NCBI RefSeq assembly: GCF_003122485.1
Contig: NZ_JRFU01000135.1
Location: 1 to 34,784, forward strand
From: Eubacterium ramulus
GTDB taxonomy: Bacteria; Bacillota; Clostridia; Lachnospirales; Lachnospiraceae
Reading direction: 5' to 3'
Length of the DNA stretch: 34,784 nucleotides
Positions 17,161 to 24,945 of this stretch are shown in pieces. Every line of letters begins with the position of its first letter. Position 1 is the stretch's first letter. The position numbers were made by a program, and so were the translations under genes. Under the pieces are notes generated by a model. That model was not told the DNA's origin and ran no database searches. It was given only the letters and a program-made list of their open reading frames with translations.

Positions 17161-17613
17161 TTATTCATCCACATATGTAACACGTACGTCTGTGAATTCT
17201 ACCTCCAATTCTGTTGACTTAAATATCTTGTTTTGATTTAACCCTCTTGTAGGAATGTTCAAATGTACAAGCATGCCCTCATTATTTTCAATTTTTCCCA
17301 TGAAAGCCTCATCAAAATCTATTGTAGCTTTCGCAAATTGAACTGTATGTAGTATACAAGATTTCACTTTTATCACTCCATGTAATTCTCTAATTGCCTT
17401 TCCACAATTATTAATAATTACAAATACCGTATTGGTTCTTTTTCCAAAATCATCATAATTTCCCTGAATGCATACCAGAAAAACAGTCCTATTTTCTAAT
17501 TCAATTTCTAAGCCATTAACATACTCTTGTACACTTTGCAATTCTTTTTTCACATCAAAATTTTTCAACTGACTCTGATGTGCTTCAACTAATTTTACTT
17601 TAATATTGTTCAT
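17161..17613 (-). CDS. Hypothetical protein, predicted beta-sandwich
   Basis: A 150-residue protein without signal peptide or membrane segment. From about residue 40 it alternates hydrophobic and polar residues as in a beta-sandwich, with ELENRTVFLVCIQGNY, TVFVIINNCGKAIRELHG and MLVHLNIPTRGL. This pattern loosely recalls extracellular Ig-like or SLAP-type domains, but I cannot assign a family. ATG at 17613 has AAGGTGAG 8 bases upstream and follows the DUF5082-like gene by 11 bases. Position among LXG-associated genes suggests a chaperone, targeting or immunity role, which is inference from context only. Confidence 0.7.
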   Translation of the reverse strand: MNNIKVKLVEAHQSQLKNFDVKKELQSVQEYVNGLEIELENRTVFLVCIQGNYDDFGKRTNTVFVIINNCGKAIRELHGVIKVKSCILHTVQFAKATIDFDEAFMGKIENNEGMLVHLNIPTRGLNQNKIFKSTELEVEFTDVRVTYVDE

Positions 17614-17624
17614 ATAATCTCACC

Positions 17625-18044
17625 TTAATTCGTCCAATTCTGAACTTTTGTTTTAACATAATTGTAGGATGATTCCAATGATCCCAAAGGTCCTAAACAA
17701 CCGGAAGCCTTATTATTATATTCCGACTTTTTAGTATTAAGTGCATCTAAATTTGTATCGATTCTAGATATAACTGCATCATAAGAATTTCCCAACTCCT
17801 GAATAGATGGCTTATATGTATATGAAAATTTATTACCTTTGAAATCTGTATATGCCTTGTTATAAAAAGTCCTGATATCACTCTTATATTTTTTTAATGT
17901 CTTCTTATCTTGAAGCATACGGTCATAAATTTTCTGAATTTCAGCAGCCTGATCCAAATAGTTCTGTCGCTCATTCATTTTATCGCTAATCTTAGATGCA
18001 ATATTTTTTAATTTTCTTTTTAAATCATCTAATGTTTCTTCCAT
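17625..18044 (-). CDS. DUF5082/YwqH-like coiled-coil protein, LXG-associated
   Basis: A 139-residue, lysine-rich, almost wholly helical protein. An N-terminal coiled coil (LDDLKRKLKNIASKISDK and following) is followed by a short central segment and a second helix ending KTKVQNW. Size, helix layout and position next to an LXG gene fit the DUF5082 (YwqH) family, found beside LXG toxins such as YwqJ in Bacillus; in related systems such small helical partners (Lap proteins) bind the LXG domain and are needed for its secretion. The assignment rests on pattern and context. AAAGGAG lies 8 bases before the ATG. Confidence 0.65.
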   Translation of the reverse strand: MEETLDDLKRKLKNIASKISDKMNERQNYLDQAAEIQKIYDRMLQDKKTLKKYKSDIRTFYNKAYTDFKGNKFSYTYKPSIQELGNSYDAVISRIDTNLDALNTKKSEYNNKASGCLGPLGSLESSYNYVKTKVQNWTN

Positions 18045-18076
18045 TCTACTACTCCTTTGTTAAATACGACACCCTT

Positions 18077-18382
18077 TTACATCAGTGGAATTCCTGTATT
18101 ATCCGGCAAAAAACTTCTTTTAGGCTTATTTGGATCATATAATACTCTTATCCTAGTGCCTATCTCAATAGAATCTAATGCAATTTTTGAATGAATTCCA
18201 ACTGGAAGTGCTCCTAATTTATAAGTTGAAATTTTTTTATACTTAATCTGCTCCGTACAAGTGTAATTTATTCCATTGACAGCATATTGAACAGAAATAA
18301 ACCATACATCTCCATTCCATCTCTTTTTTATAATTGTCCCTTCCTCTTCGCAAACACATTTTTTCTCATTAAATTTAAACAT
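18077..18382 (-). CDS. Small DUF3592-like beta protein
   Basis: A 101-residue protein without membrane segment. The order of short strands (VWFISVQYAVNGINYTC, then a central acidic/hydrophobic stretch, then TRIRVLYDPNKPKRSFL) resembles the DUF3592 beta-barrel, in which a Y-x-V-x-G-x-x-Y strand is followed by a V-x-Y-D-P-x-N-P motif. DUF3592 proteins often occur near bacterial toxins, sometimes as candidate immunity proteins. It directly follows the LXG gene (12 bases), the usual position for a cognate immunity gene. The ribosome binding site is weak (AAGAAAGAA). Confidence 0.6.
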   Translation of the reverse strand: MFKFNEKKCVCEEEGTIIKKRWNGDVWFISVQYAVNGINYTCTEQIKYKKISTYKLGALPVGIHSKIALDSIEIGTRIRVLYDPNKPKRSFLPDNTGIPLM

Positions 18383-18394
18383 TATATTCTTTCT

Positions 18395-19822
18395 TTACCA
18401 TGGCCACTTCATATATATTGTCGGTACTGTAATCTCGATATTTCCACCAAGTAAAAATTCTCCTTTTATTTTTAAAGTTGTAGCATTAATATCCGCAATA
18501 TCTAAATCTATTGCTTTCTTACTCTCTGCATAAACTGCAAAGCTTCCTCCTGCATTTGCACTTGCTCGTACTTTCACTTTAAATAAATCATCTTTTTCAT
18601 CCCCTGTTGCTGTTCCATCATATACTTTATAACTTAAAAAGTTAAATCCTCCTTCTATCCCTGCCGAAGCCAATGACGCCCCTGCATCAACCCCTATTGC
18701 AAACTGTCCATCATCCTCAAATTCAAATGCTGCATTTCCATTTGCATTTAAAACATCTGCATTTCCTTTTATATATCCGTTAAAATTATCTGTTCCTGCA
18801 ACAACAGATCCATTAACTTTTATCACACCAGCTTCTGCTTTTACATGCGCACCAAAATACCCATCACCGGCACCTATTTTCAAATCTGTTTCCGCATAAC
18901 CAACTTTAGCTTCCCCCTGCGCTTTAATATAATCCGTTAACTGCGCATATCCATTTAAATTTAATACAGAAGCCCTTGCTTTCATAAACGCCGTGTTATT
19001 TTCAACACCGCTCTCATAGGATGCATTTAGAAATGAATATCCTGCATACGCATATACATCAGAACATAATCCCGCAGCCCATTGGTCTTCTGAAACAGAA
19101 ACAGCGCCTGCCTCATATTCAAAAGGATCTTCTGAAAGTAATAACGTTAATGTAGCATTAGTTTGTGTTGTGTACCAACTTTGGTTTGACAACGTTACTG
19201 CTTGATCCGGCATAAAATTTCCATCTTTATAGCACAATCCCATTGTTTGCGTAATCTGTGACTTTAACTCCTGAATTCGTGTTAACAATTCCTGAGCCGA
19301 TACTACCGCATCTGCATCTACACTATACAAATCTGTTCTAATTTGCTGTAACATATTCGTTACCTGCCCATATGCATCATACACATCTGCGTATCCTACA
19401 TCTACAATATTTATATACTGACTGGCTGCTCCCATAACAGAACTTATTTCGTTTTCCATTCCCTCATAAGTACTTTTTTTCCCGTCTAGATTGCTACCAA
19501 CTTCATCTAATTGCGTCTCAAAAATTGTTCCATTTGACGCACTCTCAAATTGATAAAAGACTTCTGTAATTAATTGTAAAATCATGGTCATTTCAGACGA
19601 AATATCAAGTAAACCTTGTATTAAATTAACTGTTCCTTTAGAAAAATATGTTTTAAATGCATCTGCCGCACTTCCACGCATATAATTTGTAACCGTTAAT
19701 TTATATGCCGCTTTATATTGTTCATATAAAGCATCCTGAACAGTACTTTCATATGTATGAATCGCATTATACATATCTAATAGTGATGTTGATTTTAATT
19801 TCAATGATCCCTGTGATGCCAT
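18395..19822 (-). CDS. LXG-domain protein, candidate type VII secretion effector
   Basis: A 475-residue protein. Residues 1 to about 200 are helical with the LXG pattern: LLDMYNAIHTYESTVQDAL, a MRGSAADAFKTYF turn equivalent to the W-x-G motif, and long amphipathic helices ending near ELKSQIT. LXG domains direct toxins into type VII secretion in Firmicutes. From about residue 300 to the end the sequence turns into glycine/alanine-rich strands (AHVKAEAGVIKVNGS, IGVDAGASLASAGIEGG) closing with YMKWPW, suggesting a beta-rich or membrane-active toxin domain with no nuclease or ADP-ribosyltransferase motif. There is no signal peptide. AAAGGA lies 10 bases before ATG 19822. A small Lap-like gene precedes it and several small genes follow, as for LXG cassettes. 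Confidence 0.8.
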   Translation of the reverse strand: MASQGSLKLKSTSLLDMYNAIHTYESTVQDALYEQYKAAYKLTVTNYMRGSAADAFKTYFSKGTVNLIQGLLDISSEMTMILQLITEVFYQFESASNGTIFETQLDEVGSNLDGKKSTYEGMENEISSVMGAASQYINIVDVGYADVYDAYGQVTNMLQQIRTDLYSVDADAVVSAQELLTRIQELKSQITQTMGLCYKDGNFMPDQAVTLSNQSWYTTQTNATLTLLLSEDPFEYEAGAVSVSEDQWAAGLCSDVYAYAGYSFLNASYESGVENNTAFMKARASVLNLNGYAQLTDYIKAQGEAKVGYAETDLKIGAGDGYFGAHVKAEAGVIKVNGSVVAGTDNFNGYIKGNADVLNANGNAAFEFEDDGQFAIGVDAGASLASAGIEGGFNFLSYKVYDGTATGDEKDDLFKVKVRASANAGGSFAVYAESKKAIDLDIADINATTLKIKGEFLLGGNIEITVPTIYMKWPW

Positions 19823-19846
19823 TCTACATTATCCTTTCCTCTATGT

Positions 19847-20149
19847 CTAGTTTCCTGAAATTTTTGCAGACAAAATTTCTCCCAATGTTTTTGTTGCCAT
19901 ATCACTGTCTGTATTCATCCATTTTGCTTTTATCCGTTGCATTGAGTTACAATCCATCTCAGCAAATTCAGCAAAAGTTGTAATCAAATCATTCATTGCC
20001 GTAATACATTCTTCATACTTATCAATTGACTGTAAACTAATACCATTTTTTTCCAATGTATATTTCAGCGCAGAAACCGTTTCTGTTGTTGATTTAAATG
20101 AATCTACTTGCTTTTGAAAATCATTTGGTTTTAATATAAATTCCGCCAT
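19847..20149 (-). CDS. WXG100/Lap-like small helical protein (DUF3130/TIGR04197 type)
   Basis: A 100-residue protein predicted as two long helices joined by a short turn (about residues 35-42), with a distal NSMQRIKAKWMNTDSDMATK segment. This is the hairpin layout of ESX/WXG100 proteins and of the small TIGR04197 or DUF3130 partners encoded just before LXG genes, although no classical W-x-G is present. It would form a complex with the LXG protein and guide it to the secretion ATPase. The ribosome binding site (AGGAGA) is made by the last codons of the preceding gene, and the LXG gene starts 24 bases after its stop. Confidence 0.65.
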   Translation of the reverse strand: MAEFILKPNDFQKQVDSFKSTTETVSALKYTLEKNGISLQSIDKYEECITAMNDLITTFAEFAEMDCNSMQRIKAKWMNTDSDMATKTLGEILSAKISGN

Positions 20150-20154
20150 TTCTA

Positions 20155-21072
20155 TTATCTCCTCATTATGATCTGTGCTTCAGATACCGTAGGTCTCATT
20201 TTAATTACATTTGTTACAAATTCATCATATTCTACAGTCGAAATAATATTTAAGAAATCGATAATTTGAACATTCTCAATTTTCAATTCAACAGCTAACA
20301 TATTAAACCGCATAGGATCCATCTCCAACCATTGATTGATAACTCCTAGTACATGTTTCCTTGTTTGTTCAAACGCTTCTTCTTTTAACACATTCTTTAA
20401 CATCATTTTCATTTTTATTACTTCTTCTGTTTGCATAATTATTGAACTGTCAAACGTGTCTATATGAAGAATTTTATTTTCTGCTAGAATTTTCTGAGAT
20501 TGAAATAATAAATATATCATTCTGTCTAATACACTTATATTTGTTTCAAAGCCCAGAGACAAAATATCTACATTGACATTTTCTCGTGCTACTTCTAAAA
20601 GATGTGCATCATCTTTTAATCTTTGTTCACTCATCGTACCACCCAAAGTAGCCGTATGTTGATTTTCTGCAAAAATAGTATTTATTTGTTCCACTGCTTC
20701 ACATGAAATATCTTGTAGTTTTCCATTAATATATAAGCAACAATTATCTGGAACAATTAATAATTTATTCTCATTTATAAAAGTTTCGTAATTAATCTTT
20801 TGCAAACCCTCTATTAAATCATATAATTTATATCCTTTGTTTGCATCCGAATATTCAAAAGCCTTATATAGTGCTCTAAATTCTCCATTTTTATAATTTT
20901 TTCTAAACTTCTCTATAGTATTTTTCTTACTAGTCTCAAATAATTCCGCATCTTTATCACTAGCAAAAATAGTTCTTATAAACCGTAAAAAATCTTCTTC
21001 AAAGGTCTCCTGTTTTGAAATATACGTTAAATGTGTTATCGTCCTGTCCACATTTACAACTAACTCTTGCAT
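20155..21072 (-). CDS. Unknown 305-residue protein downstream of the EssC remnant
   Basis: A 305-residue, mostly helical soluble protein with no membrane segment and no motif I recognise. The C-terminal half (MSEQRLKDDAHLLEVAR onward) looks like a helical bundle. Its first ATG (21072) lies inside the end of the EssC-like frame, 74 bases of overlap in another frame, and has no proper ribosome binding site; an in-frame TAA lies six codons upstream. The gene could therefore begin by coupling or frameshift, or its real 5' end may have been lost in a deletion that also removed the EssC ATPase domains. Its last codons (AGG AGA) provide the ribosome binding site of the next gene, so the 3' end looks original. 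Confidence 0.6.
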   Translation of the reverse strand: MQELVVNVDRTITHLTYISKQETFEEDFLRFIRTIFASDKDAELFETSKKNTIEKFRKNYKNGEFRALYKAFEYSDANKGYKLYDLIEGLQKINYETFINENKLLIVPDNCCLYINGKLQDISCEAVEQINTIFAENQHTATLGGTMSEQRLKDDAHLLEVARENVNVDILSLGFETNISVLDRMIYLLFQSQKILAENKILHIDTFDSSIIMQTEEVIKMKMMLKNVLKEEAFEQTRKHVLGVINQWLEMDPMRFNMLAVELKIENVQIIDFLNIISTVEYDEFVTNVIKMRPTVSEAQIIMRR

Positions 21073-21826
21073 TTCTAAGCGATACTTTTATCGGAGCTCC
21101 TGCTATATCAGCATATTCTTGTGCCACTCTGGCCGGCATTACGCTCAATTCGTCCCCTGCTTCTAGCTTTTCCTGAAGTTTATAATCTATAATTCTCACT
21201 GCTCTTGTTTTTCCCTTACCAAGATAAACATCTAAAAAATCTTCATCCTCTGGAAGTCGATCAAACAATTGCGCTGAAAACGAACTTATATGTTCAATAT
21301 CTTCTTCAATACTATAATATTGCTGCTGTAATCCTTCTAACTCCTTTTCTCTCGCCTCTTCAATCTCTTTTTTCTTCTTTTCTATATACGTTAAATATGT
21401 CTCCGTTCTTTCTGCGCAGTCTTTTTTATATTGTTTTTTCTTATCAAAAATACTAATTACAGATGTAACTACCCCCAAGCCCATGGAACAAATACTAAAA
21501 AGGACAAATGTTCCACCTGTTGTGCTAAGTACTCCTCTTAATACAACAACAAGGGCAAACATTGCGATCGCTGGCATAAGCGATGTGACAATATTTAAGT
21601 CCGGTTTAGCAGGTACTGCAGCCGGATCAAGAATTTTTATTGCCGTTTCGTCATTTTTTATCTTAATTCTCGTATTTCTGACAAATTTAGGATATTCCGT
21701 GGTTGCTATTCGATCATTATATTTCTTAATATTATTTGTTTGGATATTATCATGACAAAAATACACTTTATCATTTTTATAAAATCCAAAAAAATCTGCT
21801 ATTGAAAAGAAGTCAAAATCTTTCAA
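20999..21826 (-). CDS. essC: EssC-like N-terminal region, second part (FHA end, two TM segments), truncated
   Basis: EssC is the membrane ATPase that drives type VII secretion. This 275-codon part begins with the end of an FHA-like domain (GFYKNDKVYF), continues with KIKNDETAIKILDPAAVPAKP, two membrane segments (about 79-98 and 105-127), a coiled stretch of charged helix, then DRLPEDEDFLDVYLGKGKTRA and PARVAQEYADIAGAPIKVSL. The last two match the linker just before the first FtsK/SpoIIIE domain of EssC/YukB. There it stops: no Walker motif and no ATPase domain follow. The frame is the same as that of the upstream FHA part, separated only by a TAA and 18 sense codons, so both were probably one gene. 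The listed start is a TTG without a ribosome binding site. Confidence 0.7.
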   Translation of the reverse strand: MKDFDFFSIADFFGFYKNDKVYFCHDNIQTNNIKKYNDRIATTEYPKFVRNTRIKIKNDETAIKILDPAAVPAKPDLNIVTSLMPAIAMFALVVVLRGVLSTTGGTFVLFSICSMGLGVVTSVISIFDKKKQYKKDCAERTETYLTYIEKKKKEIEEAREKELEGLQQQYYSIEEDIEHISSFSAQLFDRLPEDEDFLDVYLGKGKTRAVRIIDYKLQEKLEAGDELSVMPARVAQEYADIAGAPIKVSLRNARVSCKCGQDDNTFNVYFKTGDL

Positions 21827-21880
21827 AATGGCCGTTTTATTAATTTTCTTTCCGTTTACATTAACCCCCAGTTGAGATGT

Positions 21881-22354
21881 TTATTCTGTTATCACAATCC
21901 CGTTTTTCGTTTTTTCAATATAAACAGCAGTACCTTTTCCATATTCAATTTCTGATCCTCTTGTATCACTAATTGTAATATGTGGTACTTCATCCATTTT
22001 GATATACCAATCATATCTCGGAATCTCAGCTTCAAAATCAATAAGAAAACGAACTTGAAATGCAAATTCCCCCGAATTTACATAACATATATTAACTACA
22101 TCATCGTGTGACAACTCTGAAAATAATAATTTACGCGCATCGCCTCTGCTAATATACAAATTGTCACTACATAATATATTCCATCCATCTTTTTTCTGCA
22201 GACTAATTTCTATATCCTCAAAAAACAACTCTGAGTTTAATCGAAATTCACAATTTGATGTCGATCCTAATTTTACACGTTCTAACTCTGCCGGAATCTC
22301 AAATTCTTTATAGAATGTTTGATTACTTACTATTAATTTGTATTGAAAATCCAT
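21881..22354 (-). CDS. essC: EssC-like N-terminal FHA domain, first part, ends at an in-frame TAA
   Basis: A 157-residue product starting two bases after the yukD stop, with AAGGGG as ribosome binding site; the yukD-essC order is standard for type VII loci. It has the degenerate FHA pattern of EssC N-termini: LGSTSNCEFRL, a WNILCSDNLYISRGD strand, LSHDDVVNI, and then a second domain beginning IPRYDWYIKMDEVPHITI and GKGTAVYIEKTKNGIVITE. The phosphothreonine-binding S-x-x-H is absent, as usual for EssC. After the TAA (21883-21881) the same frame reads TSQLGVNVNGKKINKTAIL, exactly the expected continuation of the FHA fold. A nonsense mutation, or two separately translated halves, would explain this. 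Confidence 0.7.
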   Translation of the reverse strand: MDFQYKLIVSNQTFYKEFEIPAELERVKLGSTSNCEFRLNSELFFEDIEISLQKKDGWNILCSDNLYISRGDARKLLFSELSHDDVVNICYVNSGEFAFQVRFLIDFEAEIPRYDWYIKMDEVPHITISDTRGSEIEYGKGTAVYIEKTKNGIVITE

Positions 22355-22356
22355 CC

Positions 22357-22614
22357 CTAACCCCTTTTAAATATTATTTTTGTGCCATTTCTAATTCCAA
22401 ATTCGGACAACTCTTTATTTCCATGCAAAAATGCAATGGGATTTTCCGCAACCAAATAGCAATTAAAAATATTATTAACATCCATTTCTAAATGAAATGC
22501 TTCATTCAATGCTATAATCAAATCATTTGCTGTAATATTTATTGGAATTTCCAGTTCAACATTTTGTCCGGTAATTTTGTTAATAAATTGTACGATTGCC
22601 TTATTACTCACCAT
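22357..22614 (-). CDS. esaB: YukD/EsaB-like ubiquitin-fold protein
   Basis: An 85-residue protein with the beta-grasp layout of YukD/EsaB: two N-terminal strands (AIVQFINKITGQNVELEIP), a helix (NDLIIALNEAF) and a C-terminal NGTKIIFKRG strand close to the usual D-G-D-x-L-x-L end. EsaB/YukD is a soluble core component or regulator of Firmicutes type VII secretion. AGGAG lies 10 bases before the ATG. It sits directly before the EssC-like FHA domain, which supports the assignment more strongly than sequence alone. Confidence 0.75.
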   Translation of the reverse strand: MVSNKAIVQFINKITGQNVELEIPINITANDLIIALNEAFHLEMDVNNIFNCYLVAENPIAFLHGNKELSEFGIRNGTKIIFKRG

Positions 22615-22650
22615 TAATAACCGTCTCCTCTATGTTTTCATTAGTACTTT

Positions 22651-23709
22651 CTATATAATCAAAAATGCCGCCTTTTTTATTCCCGAATCTTCTCCCAACT
22701 CCCCAGTATCCTTTTTCTCACACTGTGGTATAGCATCCACATACTCGCTTACATTAAATTTCAAAAGAATTTCCGGACTGATCAACGCATTATCTTTTTC
22801 TTTTTCAAACTGGTTACATAAAAATATATATTTTCCACTATTAATCCCATTAATACTGGAAACCAGCGCATTTGTTGCATATACAGATTTTTTTGTCTGA
22901 TCTGTAACGACAATTACTTTATCTGCTGTGTCAAACAAACGGCTTAATTCCAGATTAAAGCAACTATCGGTATCCACAACAATAAAGTCATATTCTCTGC
23001 TATCTCTTGCCATAACAGCGATTTTTTCATAAACATCATATTCGATGCCTAACGACATAAGCGCTGCTTTAAATGGTGGCAGATATGAAAACACTTCTTT
23101 TCGAATCACATGCTTTATGCTTTCATAATTACACTGTTCCAGCGTGTTTAACTGTACATATACTTCCATATCCGAAATAGGAGTTGAATCTTTCATCATA
23201 TACTGAAAAAACTGTAGGTTAGAAGCATTGATATACAAGACCTTTTTATAATTCTGACTCAGACACGCACACATTCCCATTGCCACTGTTGTTTTTCCAA
23301 CGCCACCTGCTGCCGAAGTTACTACTACAATTTGTGGTTCGGTTCTTGCCTCCTCTGCCAGTTTCAGATCCTTTGCACTCTGTCCCAGAATTTCATTAAA
23401 AATTCCCTTGATACTGCTGTATTTGAATATTTTTGTGATATTCAGTTCTTCCGTCTGATCTTCCTCATGTTGTTCTGTCATCACAAAAATATTTTTGATA
23501 TTGTGTTTCTGAAGAGACATATCATATAAATCTTCAGAGACAATTAAAATGTCTGCACTTTGTGGAGTCATAAATAATCGTTCAAAATATTCCTGATCCG
23601 TAATTATTTCCAACTGCACTTTATCAAAAAAATCTTCTATAAATTTTAATTCTATCGACTGAATATAATTTTCGTCGGTATCAGCAATCACTACTCTCGG
23701 TTTATCCAT
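22651..23709 (-). CDS. Receiver-like/ParA-type ATPase (CpaE/TadZ-like)
   Basis: A 352-residue protein with two parts. Residues 1-120 resemble a response-regulator receiver fold (RVVIADTDENY, then SADILIVSEDLYD), probably not a true phospho-acceptor. Residues 126-330 are a SIMIBI ATPase: TSAAGGVGKTTVAMG (131-145, Walker A without the ParA signature lysine before GG), DFIVVDTDSCFN (Walker A'/B region) and DKVIVVTDQTKKS. This pairing is that of CpaE/TadZ proteins, which position secretion or pilus machines. Here it stands between the FHA protein and the YukD/EssC genes, suggesting polar placement or control of the system. The stop is followed after 36 bases by the yukD start. Confidence 0.82.
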   Translation of the reverse strand: MDKPRVVIADTDENYIQSIELKFIEDFFDKVQLEIITDQEYFERLFMTPQSADILIVSEDLYDMSLQKHNIKNIFVMTEQHEEDQTEELNITKIFKYSSIKGIFNEILGQSAKDLKLAEEARTEPQIVVVTSAAGGVGKTTVAMGMCACLSQNYKKVLYINASNLQFFQYMMKDSTPISDMEVYVQLNTLEQCNYESIKHVIRKEVFSYLPPFKAALMSLGIEYDVYEKIAVMARDSREYDFIVVDTDSCFNLELSRLFDTADKVIVVTDQTKKSVYATNALVSSINGINSGKYIFLCNQFEKEKDNALISPEILLKFNVSEYVDAIPQCEKKDTGELGEDSGIKKAAFLII

Positions 23710-23761
23710 ACCTACACTTACCCCATATTTTCTATCTATTTTTCAACTGTTTGTATTTCTG

Positions 23762-24724
23762 CTAGTCAATCATTGCCTCGAAATCACTGTTTGCCAAGCG
23801 AATCCGATCACCATTTTTCAGTAAACGCGGACTATGTGGATTTAATTTTTCGTAATTCACATATGTTCCATTTGCACTTTGCAAATCTTCAATGAAAAAT
23901 TGTCCATCCTTCTGTATGATTTTGCAGTGAATCCTGCTTATCATCTTATTGAAAGAAAGTACCCCATCCACAGCATCTGCTTTCTTACCAATCACATACT
24001 CACTTCTATCTACTGCAAGCGCAATTTTATTTGGCGCATTTAAAGATACCAGCTGCATGCTGCTCGCGCTTCGTCTTCGTCCTTCCGTCTTTGGCTGCAT
24101 TCCAGGATACGTTTTCGCATTGATAACACCAGTATTTCCATATGGCTGAAACGCCTCTCCGGTATTGGCAGTCTCATACAGATCCTGCAACGACAGCAGA
24201 GCATTTGACAAACTATTTGCAAATTTTATTGTTTTATTATTGCATAGATTTTGTGTTGTACCGATCAATTTGATCAGGCTCGTCCGAAATGCATTTTCAC
24301 AAGACGCATCGTCCATATAAAATCCCTGATTCACTGGCACATAGACAAGTTTCACTTTATATGTATTCGTATCCACATAAATATGCTCAAAAGTCAGATC
24401 TAACTTCTGGCAGGACAAAAAACCGTTATTTTTCACCTGAAGCATATTTGCCAGAACGTTCGTAACAATAACCATTAAACCATCTGCGTCCAGAGAAGGC
24501 AGCATCTGTGCCAAAGAACGATAATCTTCTAAGAGATAATAAAATTGTATCTGACCGTTATACGTCAGTTTCATACATTTCAAAAAACACTGATCGTCCT
24601 GACTCCGTAATACTTTATACTCTGTTGGCAAAAACAATCCATCCTCCAGCAATGTATATGCAAAATTACTTCCACATTTTTGTTCTGCCAAAATTCCTTT
24701 TTCTACTAATGCATTCACACTCAT
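23762..24724 (-). CDS. DUF6382-FHA domain protein
   Basis: A 320-residue soluble protein. The N-terminal ~180 residues match the pattern I associate with DUF6382 (LTYNGQIQFYYLLEDYRSLAQML, LDLTFEHIYVDTNTYKVKLVYVP). After a linker, residues about 230-318 form a complete FHA domain: YVIGKKADAVDG, SRIHCKI (the S-x-x-H that contacts phosphothreonine), IEDLQSANGTYVN (the N-G motif) and LLKNGDRIRLAN. Unlike the EssC FHA it keeps the ligand-binding residues, so it probably reads threonine phosphorylation by the kinase at 31979-33670. GGAGG precedes the ATG. A second DUF6382-like fragment lies at the right edge of the window. Confidence 0.85.
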   Translation of the reverse strand: MSVNALVEKGILAEQKCGSNFAYTLLEDGLFLPTEYKVLRSQDDQCFLKCMKLTYNGQIQFYYLLEDYRSLAQMLPSLDADGLMVIVTNVLANMLQVKNNGFLSCQKLDLTFEHIYVDTNTYKVKLVYVPVNQGFYMDDASCENAFRTSLIKLIGTTQNLCNNKTIKFANSLSNALLSLQDLYETANTGEAFQPYGNTGVINAKTYPGMQPKTEGRRRSASSMQLVSLNAPNKIALAVDRSEYVIGKKADAVDGVLSFNKMISRIHCKIIQKDGQFFIEDLQSANGTYVNYEKLNPHSPRLLKNGDRIRLANSDFEAMID

Positions 24725-24785
24725 ACTCCTCCTTCTCCCAAAGCTGTTTATTACAGATCACTTTATTTCAAAATCATCTCTAATA

Positions 24786-24831
24786 AGCAGCTTTGGCTCC
24801 TGCACGGTTTCCCGTGCAGGAACTTACTGCT
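24786..24831 (-). promoter_or_regulatory. Stable RNA hairpin with GAAA tetraloop between the giant gene and the FHA gene
   Basis: A 10-bp perfect stem (24798-24807 with 24812-24821) closes a loop that reads GAAA on the transcribed minus strand, a GNRA tetraloop. An outer 5-bp stem (24786-24790 with 24827-24831) flanks it. No U-tract follows, so it is not a standard terminator. It lies in the 221-base gap between the stop of the 6.5-kb gene and the FHA gene and may be a processing or stabilising element, or a dispersed repeat. The rest of the gap shows no gene. Confidence 0.5.
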
Positions 24832-24945
24832 CATAATTTTAGTTCAGTAAAACGGACATTCGCAATCCACTTCGCTTCTTGCTCATGAACACAGTCGCTT
24901 TGCGCCTTGTTCAAATAATCAGATACTAACCTAACACTTTCCTAA

